Shown here in pieces: positions 8,193 through 15,869 of a stretch of 33,989 bases of DNA. The notes under the pieces were generated by a model. It was not told the DNA's origin and searched no databases. It worked only from the letters and a program-made list of their open reading frames with translations. The stretch's first letter is position 1. Every line of letters starts with the position of its first letter. The translations under genes and the position numbers were made by a program. The stretch is from NCBI GenBank assembly GCA_016201765.1, contig JACQCE010000059.1, forward strand, positions 1 through 33,989, in the 5' to 3' direction. This DNA is from Nitrospirota bacterium (GTDB lineage: Bacteria; Nitrospirota; Nitrospiria; JACQCE01).

Positions 8193-8384
8193 AGCTTGGC
8201 GGCGAGGCGGGGGCCTTCACTGCTCCGAGGTGTTCGGTTGACCTGACTAGGGCTTAGCCCGCGACCCCACCGCTCGCCAAGTCGCGCTCGGGTCCCCAAC
8301 CCCGCCGTGTGGTGGGATACAAGGCAAGAAGTTTGGTGCGGGGTTCTGGTGTTGTTTTGTTGTTTGTTATGGGTTGGAGAAGGT
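8193..8384. other. non-coding stretch with degenerate repeat
   Basis: No convincing gene is seen. The segment beginning CCAAGTCGCGCTC at 8277 resembles the sequence at 7488-7525 before the antitoxin gene, with about four in five bases matching over roughly 40. The toxin-antitoxin pair therefore lies between two copies. Composition changes from GC-rich to AT-rich near 8330. Confidence 0.4.
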
Positions 8385-8522
8385 ATGCCGTTAAGTTCAG
8401 ATCTTTTCAATGGAGTTCCTGAACGTTATGGAAGATTTGAGCGATTTTTTCTTGCTCAGAATACATTAGGTGATCAGGTTGACATAAGGAGGTTTATGCT
8501 ATGCAGTGGAACTCAGTTGTAA
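8385..8522 (+). CDS. possible 45-residue peptide upstream of the protease
   Basis: An ATG at 8385 directly follows GGAGAAGG and opens a 45-residue frame (MPLSSDLFNGVPERYGRFER...) ending inside the protease gene at 8522. The peptide is polar and matches no family I recognise. Overlap with the downstream start could couple translation, or this may be a remnant of a longer gene cut during insertion. The ribosome-binding site is the main support. Confidence 0.3.
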   Translation: MPLSSDLFNGVPERYGRFERFFLAQNTLGDQVDIRRFMLCSGTQL

Positions 8523-9244
8523 ATAAAGTTACCCCATATGTTGTGAAGATAGAAACTCCGGATGGACATGGTACCGGGTTTTTGTGTCTTTATAATAACG
8601 ACAGAACTTTTTGTGGAATAGCAACAGCTCTGCATGTTGTCGCTAATGCCGATACTTGGCAACAGCCAATTAGATTGCATCATCATCCTTCGTCACAAGT
8701 TGCCTTTCTAAAAGAAGGTGAACGAATTATTATCCCAAATTACGAAACAGATTCAGCTATTATCCTTGTGTGGTTGGCGCAAATAAAGGAGTTTAATCTT
8801 CCACAAATGCTTATACCACTCCTCCCGTCTAGCACTATTCTCCCCATTGGAACAGAGATCGGATGGCTCGGCTATCCTGCTATTGCTCAGCATACTCTTT
8901 GTTTCTTTTCCGGAATTGTTAGCGCGAGGCAGGAACGGCAGCATGCTTATCTCCTTGATGGGGTCGCTATTAATGGAGTCAGTGGTGGCCCCGTTGTTCA
9001 CTCGACTGACGCTGATGGAGTCCAAATTATCGGAACGCTCTCTGCCTATATTAGCAACCGGGCTACCGGCGATACACTTCCAGGACTTTCGATCGCCCGT
9101 GATGTCTCTCATTTCCATGATACGATTGGCAGGTTAAATTCCTTAGAAGAGGCCCAACGGAAAAAAGAGGAACAGAAAGAACAACAAGCGCAGCCAGAAA
9201 CCATCTCATTGCCCTCCGACCGACCAAACCCTACTAAAGCATAG
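8501..9244 (+). CDS. trypsin-like serine protease
   Basis: The 247-residue protein keeps the chymotrypsin-fold triad: H45 in TALHVV, D84 in YETDSAIIL, and S161 in GVSGGPVV. The oxyanion glycines are intact, so an active enzyme is expected. There is no signal peptide, PDZ domain or membrane segment, which suggests a cytoplasmic protease unlike DegP/HtrA. The last 35 residues are a charged, Lys/Glu/Gln-rich tail. A strong AAGGAGG lies 8 bases before the ATG. The gene is AT-rich (25 of 60 bases are G or C in 8521-8580) against GC-rich neighbours, indicating recent acquisition. Such stand-alone trypsin domains occur in defence or conflict systems, but no partner is evident. Confidence 0.82.
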   Translation: MQWNSVVNKVTPYVVKIETPDGHGTGFLCLYNNDRTFCGIATALHVVANADTWQQPIRLHHHPSSQVAFLKEGERIIIPNYETDSAIILVWLAQIKEFNLPQMLIPLLPSSTILPIGTEIGWLGYPAIAQHTLCFFSGIVSARQERQHAYLLDGVAINGVSGGPVVHSTDADGVQIIGTLSAYISNRATGDTLPGLSIARDVSHFHDTIGRLNSLEEAQRKKEEQKEQQAQPETISLPSDRPNPTKA

Positions 9245-9337
9245 ATCGGCAAACTTTATCAGTACCGCCACGATAGTTCGGTTGACAATTTGTGATCTTG
9301 GAGTGAAGTGCCGTGGGAGGAAAAGCCTAAAGTAGAA

Positions 9338-9436
9338 ATTTCAAATACTGTCCCGGTGTAGGATCGCGGATTCTGCGCGACGGTTTCCGGGTGCCTTCGG
9401 CGATGATTCCGCCGCCCTGTGCGCCGCCTTCCGGCC
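9338..9436 (-). pseudogene. fragment of a uvrA 3' end
   Basis: Read on the minus strand, this segment encodes, across shifting frames, [27 protein letters not shown] and GQYLK. It parallels the UvrA C-terminus at 10252-10380 ([32 protein letters not shown]). At least two single-base frameshifts break it and no upstream UvrA sequence remains. It ends next to a GGGACACG repeat remnant at 9444. The DNA differs at many positions from the intact gene, so it is not a recent copy. Either an old uvrA end was displaced, or a second uvrA has decayed. Confidence 0.8.
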
Positions 9437-9439
9437 CAT

Positions 9440-9468
9440 GTTAGGGACACGTCTTAAATTCTTGAATC
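9440..9468. repeat. half-site of the GGGACACGTC repeat family
   Basis: The sequence around TTAGGGACACGTCTTAAATT matches one arm of the palindrome at 33265-33340 (TAGGGACACGTCCCAATTT). No second arm is visible nearby, so this looks like a truncated element. It lies exactly where the uvrA fragment stops, suggesting a recombination or insertion boundary. Confidence 0.5.
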
Positions 9469-9521
9469 TGAGGGGGAGGGCGAGTAAACTAACAGGGAAA
9501 AGATGATTGGAGGGTTCCTTG

Positions 9522-9629
9522 TTGGAGCGTGACCCCAGATTCAAGGCAAAGATTGAGCGCCGATGGCAGAATTATCTAAAGCGCGGCGGTGTGGAACTCA
9601 AGCGGATTCTTGAGTTGGTACAATCGTAA
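9522..9629 (+). CDS. possible 35-residue protein with TTG start
   Basis: A TTG at 9522 (or 9519), preceded by GGAGGG at 9509-9514, opens a 35-codon frame encoding LERDPRFKAKIERRWQNYL then KRGGVELKRILELVQS. The peptide is basic and helical, like small antitoxins or DNA-binding peptides. It ends 28 bases before the next gene and shares its strand. No family is recognised, and the TTG start is a weakness. Confidence 0.4.
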   Translation: MERDPRFKAKIERRWQNYLKRGGVELKRILELVQS

Positions 9630-9657
9630 GTTTTTGGGATGAGGGGAGGAATGTGGC

Positions 9658-9840
9658 ATGGCGGTGCTGAAGCTGGACCGGGATGATGAAGAAAAGGAGT
9701 TGGAGTTTGAACTCCGCTATCAACTCTCGCTCACCTTCGAGCAGCGGTTTCACATGATGGAGGAGGCCTCGCAGTACCTTACCACCACACGGGAACGGGA
9801 TGAAGCGAGCCGAACTGCTCAGGTTACTAAACGAACATAG
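9658..9840 (+). CDS. small partner protein of the nucleotidyltransferase (putative antitoxin)
   Basis: This 60-residue acidic helical protein (segment ELEFELRYQLSLTFEQRF) has GAGGGGAGG a few bases before its ATG. It overlaps the start of the nucleotidyltransferase gene by 41 bases in another frame. Small acidic proteins paired this way with AbiEii/MNT-like nucleotidyltransferases are often the regulatory partner of a toxin-antitoxin pair. That role is inferred from gene order; no DNA-binding motif is clear. Confidence 0.6.
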   Translation: MAVLKLDRDDEEKELEFELRYQLSLTFEQRFHMMEEASQYLTTTRERDEASRTAQVTKRT

Positions 9841-10243
9841 CGTCGAGTATGTGATTGTCGGCGCCGTGGCGTTTCCAATCCATGGCTATGCCCGCGCGAC
9901 CCTTGATATCGATCTATTTATCCGCCCCACGCCTGAGAATGCCAAGAGAACGCTCCAGGCCCTCGGCGCGTTTGGATACGACACGCACGAGATCTCGGCG
10001 AATGATTTGCTGACCAAGAAGGTGCTCATTCGTCAATATACGATTGAAACCGATCTCCATCCTTTTGTGAAGGGGGTCTCGTTTGACCACGTCTGGGCCA
10101 ACAAAGTCACCGGCCAGATCGAGGGAGTTCCGGTCTATTTTGCTTCGCTTGACGACTTGATTCAGATGAAGAAAGCCGCCGGACGGGTCAAGGATCGCGA
10201 AGATCTCAAAGTTCTTCGAAAGGTGAAGAAGCTGAAGCAGTAA
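9800..10243 (+). CDS. minimal nucleotidyltransferase (AbiEii/MNT-like)
   Basis: The 147-residue protein has a pol-beta-fold nucleotidyltransferase core: VIVGAVAFPIHGYARATLDIDLF, quoted in two parts as VIVGAVAFPIHG and RATLDIDL. The catalytic pair is D36 and D38, and D85 in IETDLHPF is a likely third carboxylate. The usual GG before the helix is GA here. The late LDDLIQMKKAAGRVKDREDL segment is typical of the AbiEii/DUF6036 group. Relatives transfer nucleotides to tRNA or protein, as toxins or antitoxins. It ends eight bases before the convergent UvrA gene, in the accessory island. Confidence 0.78.
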   Translation: MKRAELLRLLNEHSVEYVIVGAVAFPIHGYARATLDIDLFIRPTPENAKRTLQALGAFGYDTHEISANDLLTKKVLIRQYTIETDLHPFVKGVSFDHVWANKVTGQIEGVPVYFASLDDLIQMKKAAGRVKDREDLKVLRKVKKLKQ

Positions 10244-10251
10244 GCTGGTGC

Positions 10252-13017
10252 TCAGGGGTGGAGCAACGGTTTTAAGTATTGGCCGGTATATGAGCGCGGG
10301 TTGTTCGCAATTGCTTCCGGCGTGCCCTCGGCGATGATCTCGCCGCCCTGGTCGCCGCCCTCGGGCCCCAGATCAATCACCCAGTCGGCGCATTTGATGA
10401 CGTCGAGATTATGTTCGATGACGACGACCGTGTGGCCCGCGTCGACCAGGCGTTGGAGGACGGTCAGCAGTTTCCGGATATCCTCCGCATGCAGACCGGT
10501 CGTCGGTTCGTCCAAGAGGAAGAGCCAGTCGCGTGCGTCGGGCCGGTCGAGTTCGGCGCAAATTTTCAGCCGCTGCGCCTCGCCGCCGGAGAGTGTCGTT
10601 GCCGGCTGCCCCAGCCGGATATAGCCCAGGCCCACATCCGAGAGCAGCCGCAACGTCCGGGTGAGCTCCGGCACGTCGGCAAAATGGGTCAATGCCTGAT
10701 CGACGGTCAGCTCCAGGACCTGGCCGATGTGCAGTCCCTTGTGGGTGATCTTCAACACTTCGGGCCGGTACCGCGCGCCGCCGCATTCCTCGCAATGGAC
10801 GTAGAGGTCTTCGAAGAACAACATCTCCAGTTTTTCATAGCCGTTGCCTTCGCACCGCTCGCACCGTCCGCCGGGCACGTTGAACGAAAAGTGGCGGGCC
10901 GACAGGCCCCGGGTTTTGGCGTCCGGCTGGGCGGCAAACCGGTCGCGGATCGGCCCGAACAACTTCATATAGGTGACGGGGTTGGAACGGGGGGTGCGCC
11001 CGATCGGCTCCTGATCGATCAATCGCACGCCCCTGAGCTGTTCCATGCCGGTGATCCGTTCGAACCGTCCCATCGCCTCGAAGCTGAGCCGGAAATAGCG
11101 GGCGAGCGCCGGGTAGAGCGTGTCATGCAACAGCGTGCTTTTGCCCGAGCCGGAGACGCCGGTCACGCAGGTGAACGTGCCGAGCGGGATCGCCAGGTCG
11201 ACCGCTTTGAGGTTGTGCTCGCGCGCGCCCTGCAGCAACAAGGTGTGGCTGTTCCCTTTTCGCCGTTCCGCGGGCATGGGGATTTCGGTCTGTTTGGAAA
11301 GATAGCGGGCTGTGAGCGTGTCGCCGGCCAGAAATGCATCGATCGGGCCGGCGAAGACGATCTCGCCGCCCTGCGCGCCGCTGCCCGGCCCCAGCTCGAT
11401 CACATGATCGGCCGAGCGGATGAGCGCGGCGTCATGCTCGACGAGAATCGCCGTGTTGCCGGCGGCGGCCAGGTCGCGCACGATGGCGGCCAGCCGGCCG
11501 GTATCCCTGGGATGCAATCCAATACTGGGTTCGTCGAGCACGTAGAGCGTGCCGGTCAGTTGCGCGCCGAGCTGGTTGGCGAGGCTGATCCGCTGCGCCT
11601 CGCCGCCGGAGAGCGTCCGCGTCTGCCGTCCGAGTGCAAGATAGCCGAGGCCGACGCGCCGCAGAAAGCTCAACTTGGCCCGGATCTGCCGGAGAATCTC
11701 CTTGGCGATGGCCTGTTCATGCTCGGTGAAGGGGGCCTGGTCGAACCAAGCGGCCAGATGATCGATGCTGAGCGACGATAGCTGCGTAATCGACCGGTCG
11801 TGCACGGTGACCGCCTGGGCAAGCGGGATCAGCCGGGCGCCCCCGCAGCGGGGGCAGAGGGTTGGCGACCGGTACCGGCTCAAAAAGACCCGGACATGGA
11901 GTTTGTATCGCTTGCCTTCGAGGTAGGTGAAGAAATCGTTGATGCTCTCGATCCCCTTGGCGCCCTTCCACAGGGTGGTTTTCTCTTTTTTCGTGAGCGA
12001 TTGATAGGGTTGGTTGAGCCGGATCCCCGCCGCCTCGCCCTGTTTCATGAGCTGCCGGTGCCACCAGCGGTGGGAGGGTTTGGTCCACGGATCGACCGCG
12101 CCCTGCGCGAGCGTCAGCCGGGGATTGGGCACCACGAGTTGCTCGTCATACTCCAACAGGTGGCCGAAGCCCTTGCAGTCCGGGCAGGCGCCGAGCGGAT
12201 GATTGAACGAAAAGAGCAGCGGCTGCGGCCGCTGGTAGCTGGTCCCGCATTGCGCGCAGGCGTAGGCCTGGGTGAGGCGGATCCGTTCCAGACCGGGCAG
12301 GTCGATCTCGGCCTGTCCGTCACCCTCCCGGAAGGCGGTGGTGAGCGATTCCGCGAGCCGGCTCTGCTCATCCGGCTCGAGCCGGAGCCGGTCGACCACA
12401 ACGGCGACCGAGGCGCCGGCCAATGGCGCCGGATCGGTCGTCGCATCGATCGCCATCACGTCATTCTCGGTTCCGGTGTTGACGCGCAACCGGGAGAAGC
12501 CCCGCTGGACCAGTTCGTGCAACCACGGCGCCGGTTCGCGGGGGACGGAGGCGGGGAAGAGCACCAGCGCGGGCCGGCCGGCATGGTCGGCCAGCAGGCG
12601 CGCGGCGATGGTCGACGGCGATTCGGCCCGGACCGGCGCGCGGCAGGTCGGACAATGCAACAGGCCGATTTTGGCGAAGAGCAGCCGGAGGTAATCGTAC
12701 AGCTCCGTGCTGGTCCCGACGGTGGAGCGGGCGCTGCGGACGGGATTCTTCTGCTCGATGGCGATCGCGGGGCGGATCCGGGCGATCTGCTCGACGTCGG
12801 GCCGGTCCACCTTTTCCAGAAACAGCCGCGCGTAGGTCGAGAGCGATTCGATATAGCGCCACTGGCCTTCGGCGAAGATGGTGTCGAACGCCAGCGAGGA
12901 TTTGCCCGAGCCGCTCAGGCCGGTAATGGCCGTCACCCGGTCGTGTGGGATCTCAACCGTGATGTTTTTGAGATTATGCTCCCGGGCGCCCCGGATGCTT
13001 AACGATTCAGCCGTCAT
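10252..13017 (-). CDS. uvrA: UvrA-family excinuclease ATPase
   Basis: The 921-residue protein is the damage-recognition subunit of nucleotide excision repair. It has two ABC ATPase modules: GLSGSGKS at residues 33-40 and GVSGSGKST in the second half, each with an LSGGEAQR signature and DEP Walker B. CxxC pairs (CPTC, CAQC, CPDC, CPRC, CERC, CEEC) make the zinc modules, and the region between CPTC and CAQC is long enough for the UvrB-binding domain. Some usually invariant stretches differ: [15 protein letters not shown] and [16 protein letters not shown] instead of the common RRYVESLSAYARQF and TSHNPRSTVGT. It may be a divergent UvrA or a UvrA paralog. A minus-strand TATAAT lies at 13062-13057. 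Confidence 0.9.
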   Translation of the reverse strand: MTAESLSIRGAREHNLKNITVEIPHDRVTAITGLSGSGKSSLAFDTIFAEGQWRYIESLSTYARLFLEKVDRPDVEQIARIRPAIAIEQKNPVRSARSTVGTSTELYDYLRLLFAKIGLLHCPTCRAPVRAESPSTIAARLLADHAGRPALVLFPASVPREPAPWLHELVQRGFSRLRVNTGTENDVMAIDATTDPAPLAGASVAVVVDRLRLEPDEQSRLAESLTTAFREGDGQAEIDLPGLERIRLTQAYACAQCGTSYQRPQPLLFSFNHPLGACPDCKGFGHLLEYDEQLVVPNPRLTLAQGAVDPWTKPSHRWWHRQLMKQGEAAGIRLNQPYQSLTKKEKTTLWKGAKGIESINDFFTYLEGKRYKLHVRVFLSRYRSPTLCPRCGGARLIPLAQAVTVHDRSITQLSSLSIDHLAAWFDQAPFTEHEQAIAKEILRQIRAKLSFLRRVGLGYLALGRQTRTLSGGEAQRISLANQLGAQLTGTLYVLDEPSIGLHPRDTGRLAAIVRDLAAAGNTAILVEHDAALIRSADHVIELGPGSGAQGGEIVFAGPIDAFLAGDTLTARYLSKQTEIPMPAERRKGNSHTLLLQGAREHNLKAVDLAIPLGTFTCVTGVSGSGKSTLLHDTLYPALARYFRLSFEAMGRFERITGMEQLRGVRLIDQEPIGRTPRSNPVTYMKLFGPIRDRFAAQPDAKTRGLSARHFSFNVPGGRCERCEGNGYEKLEMLFFEDLYVHCEECGGARYRPEVLKITHKGLHIGQVLELTVDQALTHFADVPELTRTLRLLSDVGLGYIRLGQPATTLSGGEAQRLKICAELDRPDARDWLFLLDEPTTGLHAEDIRKLLTVLQRLVDAGHTVVVIEHNLDVIKCADWVIDLGPEGGDQGGEIIAEGTPEAIANNPRSYTGQYLKPLLHP

Positions 13018-13056
13018 AGAGAAGAGAACTGGGTCGAGTGATTGGTAAAGGCGTTC

Positions 13057-13062
13057 ATTATA
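13057..13062 (-). promoter_or_regulatory. -10 box upstream of uvrA
   Basis: A consensus TATAAT on the minus strand lies about 40 bases upstream of the uvrA ATG. No good -35 is seen 16-18 bases further up, so this is only a candidate. No LexA-type palindrome was recognised. Confidence 0.35.
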
Positions 13063-13110
13063 ACATGACCTCAGGAGGGTAGATCACGGCGTGCGGAAGG
13101 GAATCGGCGG

Positions 13111-13443
13111 TTAAAACAGTTTCAGGACGAGCCGCGTCAGGACGACGCCGCACAAAAACACGGCCACCGAGCCGCCGATCGCGCCCCAGAAGCTGAACCG
13201 CGGGAGCAAGAGAGAGAGGGCGATCAGATAGCTGAACCAGGCGGGGGCGAAAATCATCAGGCCGCGGACATAGTCGGTCGTGGGCTGGGTGCCCGCTTCC
13301 AGATGGATAAAAATGACCGAGACGAGCGTGATTGCGGGAAAGGTGGCGATGAAGGCGGACAACAGAGACCGGCCGCTGCCGCCGACATAGGTCACCGCCG
13401 TCACCACCCCGCCGCCGACCAGAAAGTAGAAGAGGTATTTCAC
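13111..13443 (-). CDS. DUF3147-family small membrane protein
   Basis: The 110-residue protein is almost entirely hydrophobic, with four likely transmembrane helices, and begins MKYLFYFLVGGGVVTAVTY as in the DUF3147 family. It starts at a GTG whose bases overlap the stop of the upstream TOPRIM gene (GTGA), so the two form a minus-strand operon. The biochemical role of the family is not established. Coupling to a TOPRIM protein suggests nothing specific. Confidence 0.75.
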   Translation of the reverse strand: MKYLFYFLVGGGVVTAVTYVGGSGRSLLSAFIATFPAITLVSVIFIHLEAGTQPTTDYVRGLMIFAPAWFSYLIALSLLLPRFSFWGAIGGSVAVFLCGVVLTRLVLKLF

Positions 13444-13943
13444 GGGGTGGGCTGGCGACCGGTTGTTGTCTTGCGCGGGGACGCCGGCTCGGTCGGCCGT
13501 GCGGAGGCGGCCAGAAGAGCCGGCAACTCTTCAACGGCGGAGATCGTGGATTTGCACAGTGTGATCAATTCCTGCCGGATGTAGTGGTACTCCTCCCAGT
13601 CCGTCTCCAATTGCCGGGTGAGTTGTGTGTGCAGTTGACGCCCACGCCGGTCCCAGTCGAGCAGCAGGATCACGGCCGGAAACCGGCGGGTGAGTTGTTC
13701 GGCGAACGCCGCCACCGTCCGGCCGCAATGTAATGTCAGAATGGCGCCCTTCAACCCCAGCCGGCGCAGCGCATCGACGTCATGCCGCCCTTCCACAATG
13801 ACGGGGAACTCTTCATTGAGCAGGCGTAATTCGTGCAGCAGGCCGTGGAGACGGGCCGCAACCAGACGGGCGTCCGTTGGCGGCGTTGACGATGCGCCGG
13901 CCGGGTCGGGAGCGGTTTCGAACAATGACGACTGCACCGGCAT
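13440..13943 (-). CDS. small TOPRIM-domain protein
   Basis: The 167-residue protein has a TOPRIM core: FPVIVEGRHDVDALRRLG (catalytic Glu in VEGRHD) and ILLLDWDRRGRQL (the DxD metal pair). It resembles the stand-alone TOPRIM of RNase M5-like or OLD-like enzymes, with no primase zinc or helicase domain. A longer frame extends upstream to 14069 but runs into the palindromic repeat, so the ATG at 13943 is preferred. A minus-strand promoter ends eight bases before it. The C-terminus is Thr/Pro/Arg-rich and disordered. Substrate unknown; nucleic-acid cleavage or nicking is inferred. Confidence 0.75.
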   Translation of the reverse strand: MPVQSSLFETAPDPAGASSTPPTDARLVAARLHGLLHELRLLNEEFPVIVEGRHDVDALRRLGLKGAILTLHCGRTVAAFAEQLTRRFPAVILLLDWDRRGRQLHTQLTRQLETDWEEYHYIRQELITLCKSTISAVEELPALLAASARPTEPASPRKTTTGRQPTP

Positions 13944-13950
13944 CGCGGCG

Positions 13951-13979
13951 ATAGTAGCCGGTGGTAGGGGTGCTGTCAA
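13951..13979 (-). promoter_or_regulatory. promoter of the TOPRIM gene (leaderless candidate)
   Basis: On the minus strand, TTGACA (13979-13974) and TACTAT (13956-13951) are 17 bases apart. The predicted first transcribed base is about 13944, next to the ATG at 13943, leaving no room for a ribosome-binding site. The -35 overlaps the end of the palindromic element at 13979-14115. Confidence 0.6.
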
Positions 13980-14115
13980 GAGGCGGTAAATGGAGGAAGA
14001 AGGTTGCTGGGTAGTATGGTGGCTGGGTAGCTGGGAAGATCCAGTGAGTGCGAACTTCCCAGCCACCATACCACCTAGCCACCCGTTCTATCTTGAGGTT
14101 GTATTGACCGCCTCT
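13979..14115. repeat. palindromic repeat element between divergent genes
   Basis: Outer arms AGAGGCGGT (13979-13987) and ACCGCCTCT (14107-14115) are exact reverse complements. Inside, GTATGGTGGCTGGG (14014-14027) pairs with CCCAGCCACCATAC (14058-14071), and GCTGGGAAG (14030-14038) can instead pair with CTTCCCAGC (14055-14063). The GGTGGCTGGG motif recurs at 33171-33216, so this is one of a dispersed family. The ends overlap the -35 boxes of the TOPRIM and nth promoters. Confidence 0.75.
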
Positions 14116-14132
14116 GTGACCATTGCTAAAAT
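14104..14132 (+). promoter_or_regulatory. promoter of nth
   Basis: TTGACC (14104-14109) and TAAAAT (14127-14132) are 17 bases apart. The predicted transcript begins near 14139, which supports the ATG at 14201 and excludes the in-frame TTG at 14123. The -35 overlaps the end of the palindromic repeat. Confidence 0.6.
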
Positions 14133-14200
14133 GGCGCGTGGCCACGACCGTGAATAGACAAACCCGCACCACCCAAAGGTCTCGAACTGATCGCCGTCCG

Positions 14201-14866
14201 ATGCCCGTGCGATCCGCGCCGCTTGAAGCCGTGACGGCGTGGCTGGATCAGCGGGTGCCGCAATCGGAGCCGGAATTACGTTATGCCGCGCCATGGCAGT
14301 TGGCCGTGGCGACGATTCTGTCGGCCCAGTGCACCGACGCGCGGGTCAACCAGGTGACCCCGGCCCTGTTTGCCCGATATCCCGGGCCGGAGGCGATGGC
14401 GGCGGCTGACCCGCTGGAGTTGGAGGCGCTCATCCGGCCGACCGGGTTCTTCCGCGCCAAAAGCCGCCATCTGATCGGGTGCGCCCGGCGGGTGGTGAGC
14501 GAGCATGGCGGCCGCCTCCCTGATTCGATGGACGCGCTGCTCCAATTGCCCGGCATCGGCCGGAAGACGGCCAATGTCATTCTGGGCAATGCGTTCGGCC
14601 GGCCGGCGGTGATTGTCGACACGCACGTGCGCCGGGTCAGCCGGCGATTGGGGTTGAGCCGGTCGAATGACCCCGCTCGAATCGAGCGGGAGCTGGCCGG
14701 CCGCTTCCCCCCGGGTGAGTGGACTCGACGTTCCCAACAACTGCTTCTGCACGGTCGGTATGTCTGCCTGGCCCGCAAGCCCCGCTGCGCAGAGTGCGGA
14801 TTGAGGAACGTCTGCCCGTGGCATCGGACGTGCGCGGCCGGACAAGGGAAAAGGGGCAAAAGGTAA
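14201..14866 (+). CDS. nth: endonuclease III (DNA glycosylase/AP lyase)
   Basis: The 221-residue base-excision-repair enzyme removes oxidised pyrimidines. The helix-hairpin-helix LPGIGRKTANV carries catalytic lysine K122, and VDTHVRRV carries D140. The C-terminal iron-sulphur site keeps the exact C-x6-C-x2-C-x5-C spacing (CLARKPRCAECGLRNVC). These are all the signatures of active Nth. The region around residues 25-45 (YAAPWQLAVATILSAQCTD) is also typical. The chosen ATG begins MPVRSAPLEAV; the upstream TTG extension lies over the promoter. The stop is immediately followed by the yicC promoter. Confidence 0.95.
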   Translation: MPVRSAPLEAVTAWLDQRVPQSEPELRYAAPWQLAVATILSAQCTDARVNQVTPALFARYPGPEAMAAADPLELEALIRPTGFFRAKSRHLIGCARRVVSEHGGRLPDSMDALLQLPGIGRKTANVILGNAFGRPAVIVDTHVRRVSRRLGLSRSNDPARIERELAGRFPPGEWTRRSQQLLLHGRYVCLARKPRCAECGLRNVCPWHRTCAAGQGKRGKR

Positions 14867-14868
14867 AA

Positions 14869-14898
14869 TTGACAGTCAATCAAGGCGTTCGGTATAGT
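14869..14898 (+). promoter_or_regulatory. promoter of the yicC-remA-gmk-rpoZ cluster
   Basis: TTGACA (14869-14874) and TATAGT (14893-14898) are 18 bases apart, directly behind the nth stop codon. The leader is about 53 bases to the yicC ATG. Confidence 0.7.
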
Positions 14899-14957
14899 AA
14901 GCAGCTCCGCAGATGTCGTGATCGCGCAGTGATCGGATGACCGATGAATGAGGCGGT

Positions 14958-15833
14958 ATGGTTCGGAGCATGACCGGATATGGCCGGGCCGAGCGGCGCG
15001 GGCAGGGCATCGAAATGGCGGTGGAGTTGCGCACCGTCAACCACCGCTTTTCCGAGCTGAATATCAAGCTGCCCAGATCGCTCGCGCATCTGGAGCCGGC
15101 GGTGAAGGAATCGCTGACCGCGTTATTCGCCCGCGGGCGCGTCGATCTGTCCGTCAGCCTGAACGGCCGGGGGGGCGTCGAGCGGGAGTTGGTGGTGGAC
15201 GGCCGTTTAGCCCGCAGCTATATCAAGCAGTTGCGCGGGCTGCAGCGGCAGTACGGGTTGCGCGGTGAATTGGAGATCGGCCATCTGGCGGGTGTGCGGG
15301 AATTGTTGACGATCAGCGAGGCGCCGTCATTGCCCCCGGCGGCCGGCCGGATGGTGACCCAATTGCTGCGGCAGGCGGCCCGGCAGGTGGAGGCGATGCG
15401 GCGGGCCGAAGGGAAGGCGCTGGCGGCCGATCTGGAACAGAGGCTGACGGTGATCGAGGGGGCGGTCGAGCGGGTGCGGCGGCGGCTGCCCTCCGTCATC
15501 GAATCGTATCATCGCCGGCTGGCCGCGCGCGCGGCCGAACTGGCCGGCGGGGCGATCGCGCCGGAGCGGCTGGCCCAGGAGGTGGCGCTCTATGCGGAGC
15601 GATGCGATGTGAGCGAAGAATTGGTGCGGTTGGCCAGCCACGTCGCACAATTTCGGGCGCATCTTCGCGGCAAGGAGCCGATCGGACGAACGCTCGATTT
15701 TCTGCTCCAGGAAATGAACCGGGAGGTCAACACGCTCGGGTCGAAGGCGAACGACGCGATGATCACGTCGGAGGTGGTGGGGTTGAAGGGGGAGCTTGAG
15801 AAAATTCGCGAACAGGTGCAAAATGTGGAATAA
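14958..15833 (+). CDS. yicC: YicC/YloC-family endoribonuclease
   Basis: The 291-residue protein begins MVRSMTGYGRAE, the family signature, and ends with a helical domain containing GRTLDFLLQEMNREVNTLGSK and ITSEVVGLKGELEKIREQVQN, both strongly conserved. YicC proteins act in RNA turnover; E. coli YicC promotes small-RNA decay. The neighbourhood yicC-remA-gmk-rpoZ is common across bacteria. Length is normal and no residues seem missing. Confidence 0.93.
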   Translation: MVRSMTGYGRAERRGQGIEMAVELRTVNHRFSELNIKLPRSLAHLEPAVKESLTALFARGRVDLSVSLNGRGGVERELVVDGRLARSYIKQLRGLQRQYGLRGELEIGHLAGVRELLTISEAPSLPPAAGRMVTQLLRQAARQVEAMRRAEGKALAADLEQRLTVIEGAVERVRRRLPSVIESYHRRLAARAAELAGGAIAPERLAQEVALYAERCDVSEELVRLASHVAQFRAHLRGKEPIGRTLDFLLQEMNREVNTLGSKANDAMITSEVVGLKGELEKIREQVQNVE

Positions 15834-15869
15834 GGGTTTTGGGGGCGCAAGACCGGGGGTGGTGGCGGG

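Noticed and set aside
8250-8260. GGGCTTAGCCC as a terminator or operator hairpin
   Set aside because: The loop would be one base and there is no T-run; too short to support.
11800-13002. 400-codon plus-strand frame over uvrA
   Set aside because: UvrA motifs on the minus strand are unambiguous; this is a shadow of high GC.
13944-14069. N-terminal extension of the TOPRIM gene
   Set aside because: It translates the palindromic repeat and lies upstream of the predicted transcription start.
14123-14200. TTG-started N-terminal extension of nth
   Set aside because: It overlaps the -10 box at 14127-14132 and adds no conserved Nth sequence.
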